A stretch of DNA of 64,000 bases from an uncultured Pseudomonadota bacterium (GTDB lineage Bacteria > Pseudomonadota > Gammaproteobacteria > Burkholderiales > JALYOK01), in the NCBI GenBank assembly GCA_902826775.1, contig CADEHE010000001.1, positions 124,001-188,000 on the forward strand, read 5' to 3'. The notes beneath the pieces are model-generated. The model worked only from the letters and a program-made list of their open reading frames with translations, ran no database searches and was not told the origin of the DNA. Position 1 is the first letter of the stretch; every line of letters begins with the position of its first letter. The position numbers and the translations under genes were made by a program. This document shows, in pieces, positions 17,390 through 26,197 of this stretch.

Positions 17390-18250
17390 TTACCCGACGA
17401 TCGCGTAGACGAAAATGAATAGTCCGATCCAAACCACGTCGACGAAGTGCCAATACCACGACACCGCTTCAAAAGCGAAGTGATTGTGCGGCTTGAAATG
17501 ACCTTTGATGCAGCGGAACAAAATCACGATCAGCATGATCGTTCCGATGGTCACGTGGAAGCCGTGGAAGCCGGTCAACATGAAGAACGTCGCCCCGTAG
17601 ATTCCTTTGCCCAAGGTTAAGCCGAGTTCCTTGTAGGCATGGATGTACTCTTCCGCTTGAAAGAACAAAAACAGGCACCCAAGCGCTACGGTAGCAGCAA
17701 GCCACAAGATTAGCTGCGAGCGATTGTTCTTCTTGAGCGCCCAATGCGCGAGAGTGATGGTCAGGCCGGATGTCAGCAGAATGACGGTGTTCCAGAACGG
17801 CACGCCCCATGCGCCGATGGTCTTGAAGGCACCGGCGTCGTAGGGGCCGGCAGTGGGCCACGTCGGCGTGTAGTTCGGCCACAGCAGTTTGTTGTCGATG
17901 TCGCCGAGCCATGGCACGGACAACGTGCGAGCGTAGTACAGCGCGCCGAAGAACGCCGCAAAGAACATCACTTCCGAGAAGATGAACCAGCTCATGCTCC
18001 AGCGGTAGGACATATCGACTTGCTTGTTGTACTTGCCGCTCTCGCTTTCACCGGCTACTTGGCCAAACCAGCCGACCATCATGTACACCAAGAAAGCCAA
18101 GCCAACGAGCATGACCCAAAGGCCGGTTTTGGTGCCACTCAAAAACCAAATGAAGCCCGATGCCATCAGAAACAGCGCGATCGATCCCTTGATAGGCCAA
18201 GACGAAGGCTCAGGTAAATAGTAGCCGCCGCTTTGTTGAGAATTCGCCAC
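17390..18250 (-). CDS. ctaE: Cytochrome c oxidase subunit III
   Basis: 286 aa with seven membrane helices; typical for CoxC/CtaE. Conserved features are MSWFIFSEVMFFAAFFGALYY, the central LLTSGLTITLAHWAL, TGFHGFHVTIGTIML and the C-terminal VSWYWHFVDVVWIGLF. Structural subunit of the aa3-type terminal oxidase in the inner membrane. It follows ctaG and the DUF2970 gene on the same strand and is closed by a terminator. Confidence 0.96.
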   Translation of the reverse strand: MANSQQSGGYYLPEPSSWPIKGSIALFLMASGFIWFLSGTKTGLWVMLVGLAFLVYMMVGWFGQVAGESESGKYNKQVDMSYRWSMSWFIFSEVMFFAAFFGALYYARTLSVPWLGDIDNKLLWPNYTPTWPTAGPYDAGAFKTIGAWGVPFWNTVILLTSGLTITLAHWALKKNNRSQLILWLAATVALGCLFLFFQAEEYIHAYKELGLTLGKGIYGATFFMLTGFHGFHVTIGTIMLIVILFRCIKGHFKPHNHFAFEAVSWYWHFVDVVWIGLFIFVYAIVG

Positions 18251-18307
18251 CGCTTTTCCCCTCTACAAAATTGTTCAAATCAACGAAATTTTAACTTACC
18301 CAAGCTG

Positions 18308-18481
18308 TTAGCTGGTAACGAACTTGACCAGCATAACCAAAGCAAAAATAAACACTGCCGCACTTAGCAAACCCGCAATGATCACGTGACTGATCTTCAG
18401 ATTCTCGGAGTCCCAGTCGTGGTCTTTACCCTTGCGCACACCGAAGAAGCTCCAGAAAACGGCTTTGACGGCCTTGAACAT
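18308..18481 (-). CDS. DUF2970 family small membrane protein
   Basis: 57 aa: a conserved soluble start MFKAVKAVFWSFFGVRKG and then a single transmembrane helix (about 31-52) after NLKISHVIIAG. It matches the DUF2970 pattern (FWSFFGVRK...) found between ctaG and ctaE in betaproteobacterial oxidase operons. Its start lies 3 bp beyond the ctaG stop, so they are translated together. Function unknown; presumably oxidase assembly or stability. Confidence 0.85.
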   Translation of the reverse strand: MFKAVKAVFWSFFGVRKGKDHDWDSENLKISHVIIAGLLSAAVFIFALVMLVKFVTS

Positions 18482-18484
18482 AGG

Positions 18485-19033
18485 CTAGCCCTTGGGCGGC
18501 GCAGCTTGCGCGGTGACATCGAAAAACGTATACGAAAGCGTCACGGTGTCGATATCGCGCGGCAACTCCGGAGTTAGCATGAAGGTAACCGGCATTTGCC
18601 GCGTTTCCGCAACCTCAAAGGTCTGCGAGGTAAAGCAGAAACATTCGACCTTCTTGAAGTGCTGGGCGGCCGCAACCGGGCCGTAACTTGCCCTCGCTTG
18701 GGCTACGACCTTACGCCCGGTGTTGTTGACCACGCGGTACATCACCTGGGTCAATTCACCTGGATGAACCCTCAACGTAGTTTTGAGCGGCTCAAACTGC
18801 CATGAAAGGGAACCGTTGTTATTCGCAACAAACTCCACGGTCACCCAGCGGGAAGTGTCGATTTGGGAATTGGCCACAGAATCCGCGCTGCGGGTTTGCG
18901 CGATGCCGGTCACCTCGCAAATCTTGCGATAAAGCGGCACCAGCGCCCATCCAAAGCCGGCCATGATGACCACGATGGTTAGCAGTTTGCGCAACATGGC
19001 GCGGTTCTGCCGATCGAGCGAGGCCGCGCTCAT
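18485..19033 (-). CDS. ctaG: Cytochrome c oxidase assembly protein CtaG/Cox11
   Basis: 182 aa. One N-terminal membrane anchor followed by an immunoglobulin-like periplasmic domain. The copper-binding motif is present as KKVECFCFTSQ (E-C-F-C-F). VPLYRKICEVTGIA near the N-terminus is the family signature with a third conserved cysteine. It delivers copper to CuB of subunit I. The start codon overlaps the stop of the 32-aa gene upstream (ATGA). Confidence 0.96.
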   Translation of the reverse strand: MSAASLDRQNRAMLRKLLTIVVIMAGFGWALVPLYRKICEVTGIAQTRSADSVANSQIDTSRWVTVEFVANNNGSLSWQFEPLKTTLRVHPGELTQVMYRVVNNTGRKVVAQARASYGPVAAAQHFKKVECFCFTSQTFEVAETRQMPVTFMLTPELPRDIDTVTLSYTFFDVTAQAAPPKG

Positions 19034-19128
19034 AGCCTGCTAAGAATCGTGTACATGAAAACGAAGAGCACGAAAGCCACTAACCCGGCTGCGGTGAGAA
19101 TCGCCTTCTTGCGGGCGGCTTGAGTCAT
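19030..19128 (-). CDS. Cytochrome oxidase small assembly protein (32 aa)
   Basis: The peptide starts MTQAARKKAILTAAG, then has one membrane helix of about 18 residues and ends ILSRL. Its size, position between ctaD and ctaG, and basic-then-hydrophobic layout fit the tiny cytochrome oxidase assembly protein annotated at this place in betaproteobacteria. The stop codon overlaps the ctaG start by ATGA, supporting real translation. Confidence 0.72.
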   Translation of the reverse strand: MTQAARKKAILTAAGLVAFVLFVFMYTILSRL

Positions 19129-19188
19129 GCGTATGCGCTCTTGAGACAGCGCGGGGGCGACAATGCCCCCGCCACTTCAGTTGTTACG

Positions 19189-20814
19189 CTAGCGCAAAAC
19201 CGGCGGGGTTTCAAACGAGTGGTATGGCGCCGGGCTGGGCAAGTGCGTCCATTCGAGCGAGTCTGCACCTTCCCATTGCTTCTGAGCAGCTTTTTGTCCG
19301 CCTTTAATGCACTTGAGCACGATGTAAAGGAACAGCAATTGACTCGGACCGAGGATAAACGCGCCGATCGAAGACCACATGTTCCACTCGGCAAACTGGA
19401 GCGGGTAGTCGGCGTAGCGGCGCACCATACCCGCCAAACCCAGGAAGTGCTGTGGGAAGAACGTAATATTGAAGCTGATGGTGGTTAGCCAGAAATGCCA
19501 TTTGCCCAGCTTTTCGTCGTACATGTTGCCGGTAAACTTGGGCAGCCAGAAGTAAACACCTCCGAAAATGGAGTAGAGCGCGCCCGAAAACAGCACATAG
19601 TGGAAGTGCGCGACGACATAGTAAGTATTGTGGATCGACACATCGATCGGGGTCATCGAGCACACCAAGCCGCTGAACCCCCCAATCGTGAATAGGGCGA
19701 TGAAGCCGACCGCCCACAACATCGGCGTTTCGAAAGTCAGTTCACCCTTCCACATGGTGGCGACCCAGTTGAACACTTTTACGCCCGTCGGCACGGAAAT
19801 CAGCATAGTGGCCAACATGAAGAACAGCTGCGCGGTCACCGGCATACCGACGGTGAACATGTGATGGCCCCAAACGATGAACGACAGAATCGCGATGGAT
19901 GCCGTGGCGTACACCATGGAAGAGTAGCCGAACAAAGGCTTACGCGAGAACGCCGGCACGATCTGCGAAACGATCCCGAACGCCGGCAGAATCATGATGT
20001 AGACCTCGGGGTGACCGAAGAACCAGAACACGTGCATGAACATGGTGGGATCGCCACCGCCGGCCGCATTGAAGAAGTTAGTGCCGAAGTGCCGGTCGGT
20101 CAAGAGCATGGTCACCGCGCCCGCCAACACCGGCATAACGGCGATCAGCAGGTAGGCCGTGATGAGCCAGGTCCAGATGAACAGCGGCATCTTCATGAGC
20201 GTCATGCCCGGGGCGCGCATGTTCAGGATCGTGGTGATGATGTTGATCGACCCCATGATCGACGAAGCGCCGAGTATGTGCACGGCGAAAATCGTCATGT
20301 CGGCGGCAATGCCGTTTTGGATGTATAGCGGCGGATAGAGCGTCCAGCCGCTACCGGTGGCCCCGCCCGGCACGAAGAATGATCCCACTAGCAAAATCGC
20401 CGCCGGGGGCAACAACCAGAAACTCCAGTTGTTCATACGCGGGAAGGCCATATCCGGTGCACCAATCTGCATCGGCACGAGCCAGTTGGCGAAGCCGACG
20501 AACGCCGGCATGATGGCGCCAAACACCATGATGAGGCCATGCATGGTGGTTAGACCGTTAAAGACTTCGGGATTGACGACCTGGATACCCGGCTGGAACA
20601 ACTCGGCACGAATAATCAGCGCCAATGCGCCGCCTGAAAGCAGCATGATGAAACTGAACCACAGGTACAGAGTGCCGATATCCTTGTGGTTGGTCGACTT
20701 AACCCAGCGCATCAACCCGGTCGGGTGATGGTCGTGATGATCGCCGTGGCCGTGAGAGTGATCGCCATGCCCCTGGACATGTTCGTTCTTTCCGTGTGTA
20801 TGTGCTTGTGCCAT
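19189..20814 (-). CDS. ctaD: Cytochrome c oxidase subunit I
   Basis: 541 aa with 12 membrane helices. The catalytic core is intact: WFFGHPEVYIMILPAFG (CuB and cross-linked His-Tyr), HHMFTVGMPV, and HFHYVLFSG with the heme ligands. STNHKDIGTLYLWFS marks the start of helix I. Residues 3-31 are an extra histidine-rich tail (12 His of about 29 residues, e.g. HGDHSHGHGDHHDHH), probably metal-binding and on the cytoplasmic side. Binuclear heme a3-CuB site for oxygen reduction. Lies 19 bp downstream of ctaC. Confidence 0.97.
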   Translation of the reverse strand: MAQAHTHGKNEHVQGHGDHSHGHGDHHDHHPTGLMRWVKSTNHKDIGTLYLWFSFIMLLSGGALALIIRAELFQPGIQVVNPEVFNGLTTMHGLIMVFGAIMPAFVGFANWLVPMQIGAPDMAFPRMNNWSFWLLPPAAILLVGSFFVPGGATGSGWTLYPPLYIQNGIAADMTIFAVHILGASSIMGSINIITTILNMRAPGMTLMKMPLFIWTWLITAYLLIAVMPVLAGAVTMLLTDRHFGTNFFNAAGGGDPTMFMHVFWFFGHPEVYIMILPAFGIVSQIVPAFSRKPLFGYSSMVYATASIAILSFIVWGHHMFTVGMPVTAQLFFMLATMLISVPTGVKVFNWVATMWKGELTFETPMLWAVGFIALFTIGGFSGLVCSMTPIDVSIHNTYYVVAHFHYVLFSGALYSIFGGVYFWLPKFTGNMYDEKLGKWHFWLTTISFNITFFPQHFLGLAGMVRRYADYPLQFAEWNMWSSIGAFILGPSQLLFLYIVLKCIKGGQKAAQKQWEGADSLEWTHLPSPAPYHSFETPPVLR

Positions 20815-20833
20815 CGTGACTCTCCGTTAAACC

Positions 20834-21643
20834 TTAGCTCTGAGCGGCTTTGGTTTCTTCGACCCAAGCCTTGTACTCGTCGTCGCTGACCGCCCGCACT
20901 ACGATTGGCATGTAAGCGTGCTCTTTACCGCAGATTTGCGAACATTGGCCGCGATAGACGCCGGGCTTTTCGACGTTGATATAGGTGTCTTTGATGAAGC
21001 CAGGAATGCCGTATTGGTTGACCGCCAAATCGGGCACGTACCAGCCGTGAATAACGTCGTTCGACGTTACCAGAAGGCGGATTTTCTTGTTGACCGGTAC
21101 TACCACCTCTTTGTCGACTTCGACTACGTAGTGCTCGCCTTTGGGCGCGTTGGCTTCGATCTGATCGCGCGGCGTCGACATCTTGCTATAAAAAGAAATG
21201 CCGTCTTGCAAGTAATCGTATTTCCACTGCCATTGATGCGCAGTGATTTTGATGGTCATGTCAGGATTGCTGGTATCGCGGATCGCCAACAAACCGCCGG
21301 TTGCTTTTACCGCCATGACGCCGATGATGATGAAAGGTATGACTGTCCATACGATCTCGACGGTTGTGTTCTCGTGAAAGTGCTCCGCTTTGTGACCGAC
21401 TGACTTGCGATGTTTGAGAATGGAGTAAAACATCGCGCCGAACACCACCACGAAGATCCCGAAACAGATCCACAGCACGAACATGTGAAGATCGTAGTTA
21501 TTGCGGGCGTTTGCAGTCGCGCCGAGTGGGAGATTGAGTACATCGTAGCCGGCCGATGCCACTGTGGCCGATAAGCCCGCCGCGCCGGCCATCAGCGCGG
21601 CAACGAGTTTCTTCTGCTCCATTCGACTCCCTATAGTCTTCAT
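20834..21643 (-). CDS. ctaC: Cytochrome c oxidase subunit II
   Basis: 269 aa: signal peptide (cleavage near ASA, about 31), two membrane helices and a periplasmic cupredoxin domain. The CuA ligands are all visible: His199 in NDVIHGWYVP and the motif CSQICGKEHAYM (Cys234, Cys238, His242, Met245). The electron-entry tryptophan motif is HQWQWKYDY. There is no fused C-terminal cytochrome c domain, so it takes electrons from a separate cytochrome c. First structural gene of the operon, directly after a DUF2244 gene. Confidence 0.96.
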   Translation of the reverse strand: MKTIGSRMEQKKLVAALMAGAAGLSATVASAGYDVLNLPLGATANARNNYDLHMFVLWICFGIFVVVFGAMFYSILKHRKSVGHKAEHFHENTTVEIVWTVIPFIIIGVMAVKATGGLLAIRDTSNPDMTIKITAHQWQWKYDYLQDGISFYSKMSTPRDQIEANAPKGEHYVVEVDKEVVVPVNKKIRLLVTSNDVIHGWYVPDLAVNQYGIPGFIKDTYINVEKPGVYRGQCSQICGKEHAYMPIVVRAVSDDEYKAWVEETKAAQS

Positions 21644-21652
21644 TGTCCTAAC

Positions 21653-22120
21653 CTACCCTCGCACTACTCTGATGCGAGGCTTTAACTCCTGTGCCCAATC
21701 CATGCGCTCTTCATCGCTCATGAGACGACCAATCGCAACCTGCCGCCCCTTGAAGCGCAACGCCAAATCGCAGCGCCACCCGGACTGCCGGCAAACCACC
21801 TGTGCCCACTCCGGATTAAATTCCAGCTGGCTCACGCGTCGCGCGGTACGCGCTTCAAATCGCCCATTTCCTTGGGCAATCTCGAGCCGCTCGTAATCTT
21901 CCTCGTGCGCTCGCACCAGCTTAAAGGCGAGTAGCACGCACAGCACCTCCAGCCCGGCAAACGGCATCACTAACCACGCACCCTGCAACGCGGCATAGCT
22001 GGCCAACAGCACGACCAACGTAGAGATCGAAAAAAGAAACAATCTGCGGCCAGCTGCAGACAAAGATCGATTGCGACCCTTAGTCCGAATGTACGGCTGA
22101 GGCAAAGTGCCTGATTCCAC
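21653..22120 (-). CDS. DUF2244 family membrane protein
   Basis: 155 aa. Two closely spaced transmembrane helices (about 27-65, around LFLFSISTLVVLLASYAAL and LVMPFAGLEVLCVLLAF) are followed by a soluble basic domain with YERLEIAQGNGRFEA. This is the DUF2244 pattern (integral membrane protein often preceding coxB in proteobacteria). GTG start. It ends 9 bp before ctaC and is likely part of the oxidase transcript. Function unknown. Confidence 0.8.
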   Translation of the reverse strand: MESGTLPQPYIRTKGRNRSLSAAGRRLFLFSISTLVVLLASYAALQGAWLVMPFAGLEVLCVLLAFKLVRAHEEDYERLEIAQGNGRFEARTARRVSQLEFNPEWAQVVCRQSGWRCDLALRFKGRQVAIGRLMSDEERMDWAQELKPRIRVVRG

Positions 22121-22226
22121 GCGCGCATCCCCCGCTCTAACCCGGCGCCCAGCAAGGCGTGCCTTGGTTTTGCCGCCCGAACGATATCACAAGCGCCCTA
22201 GCCCGGACAAGGAGATTGCCTGCGTG

Positions 22227-22421
22227 TTAGCTATTGTCGGCCACGTCTTGCGCTTCTGAATCGTCTTCCTCAGCCGCGATGCGATAGGACTCTGTCGCCC
22301 ATTGGCCTAAATCCATCAGCTTACAGCGCTCAGAGCAGAAGGGTCGGTACCGGTTGGCTGAGTCGAACCGTGCTTGCCTGCCGCAGCTGGGGCATTTGAC
22401 GGTCGGAGAACGCCGTTCCAA
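22227..22421 (-). CDS. yacG: DNA gyrase inhibitor YacG
   Basis: 64 aa zinc protein. Four cysteines form the site: CPSCG near the N-terminus and FCSERCKLMDLG, the strongly conserved YacG block, followed by WATESYRI. In E. coli it binds GyrB and inhibits gyrase. It follows zapD by 18 bp, in the common coaE-zapD-yacG order. Confidence 0.93.
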   Translation of the reverse strand: MERRSPTVKCPSCGRQARFDSANRYRPFCSERCKLMDLGQWATESYRIAAEEDDSEAQDVADNS

Positions 22422-22439
22422 TGGACGACTCGTACAAGA

Positions 22440-23195
22440 CTACAGGTTGCAGAAAGTAAGTTCGAACTTTACGTCGCCATCGTAAAGGTGGGGCCGCTCG
22501 GCGGTGGCTGTTGTCATAAAGCGTACATTTAAGACGTATTTGTTCGCGCTGATCTCCGGTACGCAGGGCATGGAATCAGACAGACTCACCCGCAGCATCT
22601 GCGCGAGTTTCTGCGGTGGAGATTGTTGAAAGGTGCCTTGGTGCGCAACCAACGATAGCGCCTTGCCGCTCTCGCGCAACAACTTCAGAACAATGCGCAA
22701 CGCGTCGCGTATTGGATAGGTCGGCTCGAACCACGCGTGTAAGTCGCGCTTGCGGATCTCGGGGCTTTGGTGCAACCAATAGTGGTAGGAGGGAACATCG
22801 AACTCGCACACGCCGCCCGGAATACTGGAGCGCTGCTTGATGCCCATCATCCATTCGTTGTCGCGCAAGTGCTGTCCAAACTTGCCCGCCGACGCAAGCA
22901 GGCTGGTGGCGGTGCGTTCGATGCTGCGCAACACCTCCTGCAATACCGGTTGCTCCACCGTCGGGTTGCCCCGCAAGCCTTCTAGCCCTTGGCGCTGACG
23001 CTCCAACTCTTGCAGCAATTCGGACTTGAGATCTGCGCGCGTGGCCACATCGAGAATCTCGAACATCGCGCGCAAAGCGGCGTGGTGGTCGTGACTATCC
23101 GAGCGATCCGCAAACAACTGCGCTTTCTCGTACAGATCCTCGAGACGCAGTAACGCACGAATTTTTTCGTTCAGAGGATAGTCGTAGACAATCAC
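22440..23195 (-). CDS. zapD: Cell division protein ZapD
   Basis: 251 aa, the family length. It begins YDYPLNEKIRALLRLEDLY, the diagnostic ZapD start; FELTFCNL at the C-terminus also matches. The alpha-helical N-terminal half and beta-rich C-terminal half act together in bundling FtsZ filaments at midcell. Between coaE and yacG, as in most beta- and gammaproteobacteria. Confidence 0.93.
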   Translation of the reverse strand: MIVYDYPLNEKIRALLRLEDLYEKAQLFADRSDSHDHHAALRAMFEILDVATRADLKSELLQELERQRQGLEGLRGNPTVEQPVLQEVLRSIERTATSLLASAGKFGQHLRDNEWMMGIKQRSSIPGGVCEFDVPSYHYWLHQSPEIRKRDLHAWFEPTYPIRDALRIVLKLLRESGKALSLVAHQGTFQQSPPQKLAQMLRVSLSDSMPCVPEISANKYVLNVRFMTTATAERPHLYDGDVKFELTFCNL

Positions 23196-23256
23196 AGCGC
23201 GAGGGCAGCGCAGAAAACCTCATTGTGACCGATGGGCTCGTTTTTTACAATTGAAC

Positions 23257-23907
23257 TCATGTGAGCTTCCCTGGCTGGCCCGGCGCAACGCATGAGCGCT
23301 CCGACGCGAGACGCCGGTAGCGAAGATCCAATTCGCGCACTTGCACATCTAGAGCCGAGCGATCAAGGCCGTTATCGATGACGTCGTCGGCACGGGCCAC
23401 TCGAGCTTCGCGCGAGATCTGCGCTGCCATGATCGCGCGCACCTCGGATTCACTCAGCGCACTGCGCTGCATTACACGCTGAATTTGGACTTGCTCCGGA
23501 CAATCCACAACGAGTATGCGGTCTATCAAGTCCTGGTAGGCTTTTCTCTCCAACAGCAATGGTACAACAAGGAGCAGGTAGGGCTCAGATCGCGCAAAGA
23601 TGCTTTGACGCACACCCGCCTCAATGAGGGGATGGGTGATCCGCTCCAATTCGATTCTTGCTGCCGCGTTATTGAAAACCAACGCGCGCATTTTTGCGCG
23701 GTTTAGACTGCCGTCAGCGTTAAAGTAGATCTCGCCAAACTTAGTGCGCAAAGCGGCGATGGCCGCACCATTCGGAGCCGTGATTTCATGGGCGATTACG
23801 TCCGTGTCAACGACGCCGGCGCCGAGCGCTTGAAAACCCTCAGCAACGGTGCTCTTGCCGCTGCCGATGCCTCCGGTGAGCCCGATCACGAGCGGGCGTC
23901 GGACCAT
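23257..23907 (-). CDS. coaE: Dephospho-CoA kinase
   Basis: 216 aa from the ATG at 23907; a TTG 10 codons upstream adds a non-conserved tail. The P-loop is GLTGGIGSGKSTV, followed by VDTDVIAHEI, RLRALVF-like LID region (KMRALVFNNAAARIELERITHP) and LLLVVPLLLE. It phosphorylates dephospho-CoA, the last step of CoA synthesis. Its start lies 31 bp after the pilD stop, the standard pilD-coaE order. Confidence 0.95.
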   Translation of the reverse strand: MVRRPLVIGLTGGIGSGKSTVAEGFQALGAGVVDTDVIAHEITAPNGAAIAALRTKFGEIYFNADGSLNRAKMRALVFNNAAARIELERITHPLIEAGVRQSIFARSEPYLLLVVPLLLERKAYQDLIDRILVVDCPEQVQIQRVMQRSALSESEVRAIMAAQISREARVARADDVIDNGLDRSALDVQVRELDLRYRRLASERSCVAPGQPGKLT

Positions 23908-23938
23908 TCCGGAAGCGTGCCCGCGCCGGGCAGGCAAA

Positions 23939-24820
23939 CTAAACGTTGCTCAAATACCAATCCAGGATCGACTGGCCCTTGAGCAAGGCGATCAATCCGC
24001 CGCCGGCGAGGTAGGGACCGAACGGGATCGGCACTTCGCGGCCGCGTCGAGCCAGAATAATCAGCCCCACGCCCACCGCAGCCCCCACTACGGATGAAAG
24101 CAGAATGATGATTGGAAGACTCTTCCAGCCGAGCCATGCCCCCAACGCCGCTAGTAACTTGAAGTCGCCGTAGCCCATGCCCTCCTTCTTGGTCACGAGC
24201 TTGAAGAGCCAGTATACGCTCCAAAGGATGAGGTATCCGGCTACCGCGCCGGCTAAGGCCGATCGCAAGTCTGTAAACACACCGAAGCTGTTCACCATCA
24301 GTCCGAGCCAAAGCAGCGGCTGCGTAATGCTGTCCGGCAGTAATTGAGTATCAAAATCGATCAGCGTCAGCGCAACCAAGGCCCAGACCAAAACGAGGGC
24401 GGTTAGCGCTTGCGCGCCAAAGCCAAAGCGCCACGCAACCAATGCACTGAGCAATCCCGTGGCAAGTTCGACGATCGGGTAGCGTGCGCCGATCGGTTTT
24501 TGGCAGCCTTTACAACGGCCGCGCAGCTGCAAATAGCTGAGCACCGGGATGTTTTCCAGGGCACGAATAGGGCGCGCACAGCTTGGGCAAGCCGAGCGCG
24601 GCACAACCAAATTAAAGACGGGGGGTAACGCGCTAGCGGCAGTAGAGGGGGTCGATGGTGTGCAATTGGGCAGAATGTCTGCGCATTGCGCGCGCCATTC
24701 ACGCTCCATCATTTTCGGGAGCCGGTACGCCACGACGTTGAGGAAACTGCCTATCAGCAAGCCAAGCACAGCGGCAACGCTCACCCAAACACCGGGGAGG
24801 TTTTGTAGCGCGTCGATCAC
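23939..24820 (-). CDS. pilD: Type IV prepilin peptidase/N-methyltransferase
   Basis: 293 aa from a GTG at 24820 (upstream GAAAGG). Polytopic aspartyl protease of the GxGD type: catalytic aspartates in TLIDFDTQLLPD and GYGDFKLLAALGAWLG. The cytoplasmic loop has the four-cysteine zinc site CPSCARPI...CKGCQKPI. It cleaves and N-methylates prepilins. It sits 31 bp after pilC. Confidence 0.95.
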   Translation of the reverse strand: MIDALQNLPGVWVSVAAVLGLLIGSFLNVVAYRLPKMMEREWRAQCADILPNCTPSTPSTAASALPPVFNLVVPRSACPSCARPIRALENIPVLSYLQLRGRCKGCQKPIGARYPIVELATGLLSALVAWRFGFGAQALTALVLVWALVALTLIDFDTQLLPDSITQPLLWLGLMVNSFGVFTDLRSALAGAVAGYLILWSVYWLFKLVTKKEGMGYGDFKLLAALGAWLGWKSLPIIILLSSVVGAAVGVGLIILARRGREVPIPFGPYLAGGGLIALLKGQSILDWYLSNV

Positions 24821-24851
24821 AGTGCGTGCCTTTCTCGAATGGATGCGCGCG

Positions 24852-26084
24852 CTATACCACTTGCCCCATCTTGAAGATCGGCAAATACATTGCCACAACC
24901 ATGCCACCAATCAACGTTCCGAGCACGACCATGATGATGGGCTCCATCAGACTGCTGAGCGCTTCGACCGCGTCGTCAACCTCAGCTTCAAAAAAGTCAG
25001 CCACTTTGCTCAACATCGCGTCAAGCGCACCCGACTCTTCGCCGATTGCGGCCATTTGCAGCACCATGTTGGGAAACACATCTGCGTTCTGCATCGCAAC
25101 AGTAAGACTGGTGCCAGTGCTTACTTCGTTCTGAATCCTCTTCGTTGCTTGATAGAACACGTCGTTGCCAGCGGCACCGCCGACCGAATCGAGCGCCTCA
25201 ACAAGGGGCACTCCAGCCGCGAACATGGTTGACAAGGTCCGTGCCCAACGGGCAATCGCCGCTTTCTTGAAAAGCTCGCCGAAGATGGGCATTCGTAACA
25301 TGAGCCGATCCATGAGCGCCTGCAGTTTCTTGGATCGCTTAAGGGCGTAAAAGAAGCCATACAGCGTGCCGCCGATCGAGCCGAAGATGAGCCACCAGTA
25401 CTTGACGAATACGTTCGACATATTGATGACGATCTGCGTCGGAACGGGCAAATCCGCCCCGAAGTTACTGAAGAGTTCTTGGAAGGCGGGAATGACGAAG
25501 ATCATGATGACTGCAGTAATGACAAACGCCGCGACTATCACAGCCGTCGGGTAAAACAAGGCCGACTTGATCTTGCTTTTAATCGCTAAGATCTTCTCTT
25601 TGTATGTCGCCAACCTATCGAGCAAGTTATCGAGTATGCCCGCCTGTTCACCGGCACCGACTAAGTTACAGAAAAGATCGTCGAAATAGAGCGGGTGCTT
25701 ACGGAAAGCCTGGTTTAAGCTGGAACCCGTTTCCACGTCCGTCTTGATGTCCATCAACAGCCGCGACACCGACGCGTTACTGTGACCTTTACCAACAATA
25801 TCAAAAGCTTGCAGCAGAGGGACGCCCGATTTCATCATCGTCGCGAGTTGGCGCGTGAACAGCGTCACATCCTTCTCAGTGATCTTCTTGCCGCCACGCG
25901 AAGACTGCTTCTTGATCTTGGTCGCATTGATGCCCTGGCGCCGCAGGGTGGCGTTAACCATGGCCTCGCCGCCAGCACGAATCTCGCCTTTGATCAGCTT
26001 GCCGGTTCGGTCACGCCCTTCCCACAAGTAATTGTGGAGCTTAACGTCCTTGATCTGCGGCTTCTTTGCGGCGACTGTTGCCAT
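24852..26084 (-). CDS. pilC: Type IV pilus inner membrane platform protein
   Basis: 410 aa, family length. Two GspF repeats: FTRQLATMMKSGVPLLQAFDI (about 72-92) and ARTLSTMFAAGVPLVEALD (about 280-298); each is followed by membrane helices. The N-terminal part YLWEGRDRTGKLIKGEIRA is characteristic of PilC. It forms the platform on which the PilB/PilT motors act. PilB is not immediately upstream as in pilBCD clusters; the preceding minus-strand gene is a CorC-type transporter. Confidence 0.95.
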   Translation of the reverse strand: MATVAAKKPQIKDVKLHNYLWEGRDRTGKLIKGEIRAGGEAMVNATLRRQGINATKIKKQSSRGGKKITEKDVTLFTRQLATMMKSGVPLLQAFDIVGKGHSNASVSRLLMDIKTDVETGSSLNQAFRKHPLYFDDLFCNLVGAGEQAGILDNLLDRLATYKEKILAIKSKIKSALFYPTAVIVAAFVITAVIMIFVIPAFQELFSNFGADLPVPTQIVINMSNVFVKYWWLIFGSIGGTLYGFFYALKRSKKLQALMDRLMLRMPIFGELFKKAAIARWARTLSTMFAAGVPLVEALDSVGGAAGNDVFYQATKRIQNEVSTGTSLTVAMQNADVFPNMVLQMAAIGEESGALDAMLSKVADFFEAEVDDAVEALSSLMEPIIMVVLGTLIGGMVVAMYLPIFKMGQVV

Positions 26085-26197
26085 ATGTATCTCTTTACTT
26101 TGCCACCTGTAAACGGACTGTGGATATTGCGCCGAAATATGCCCGTTGGCAAGAGGCCATAGCTGTTAAGAATTGTTGCCAAATGAAGATGTTAGCG

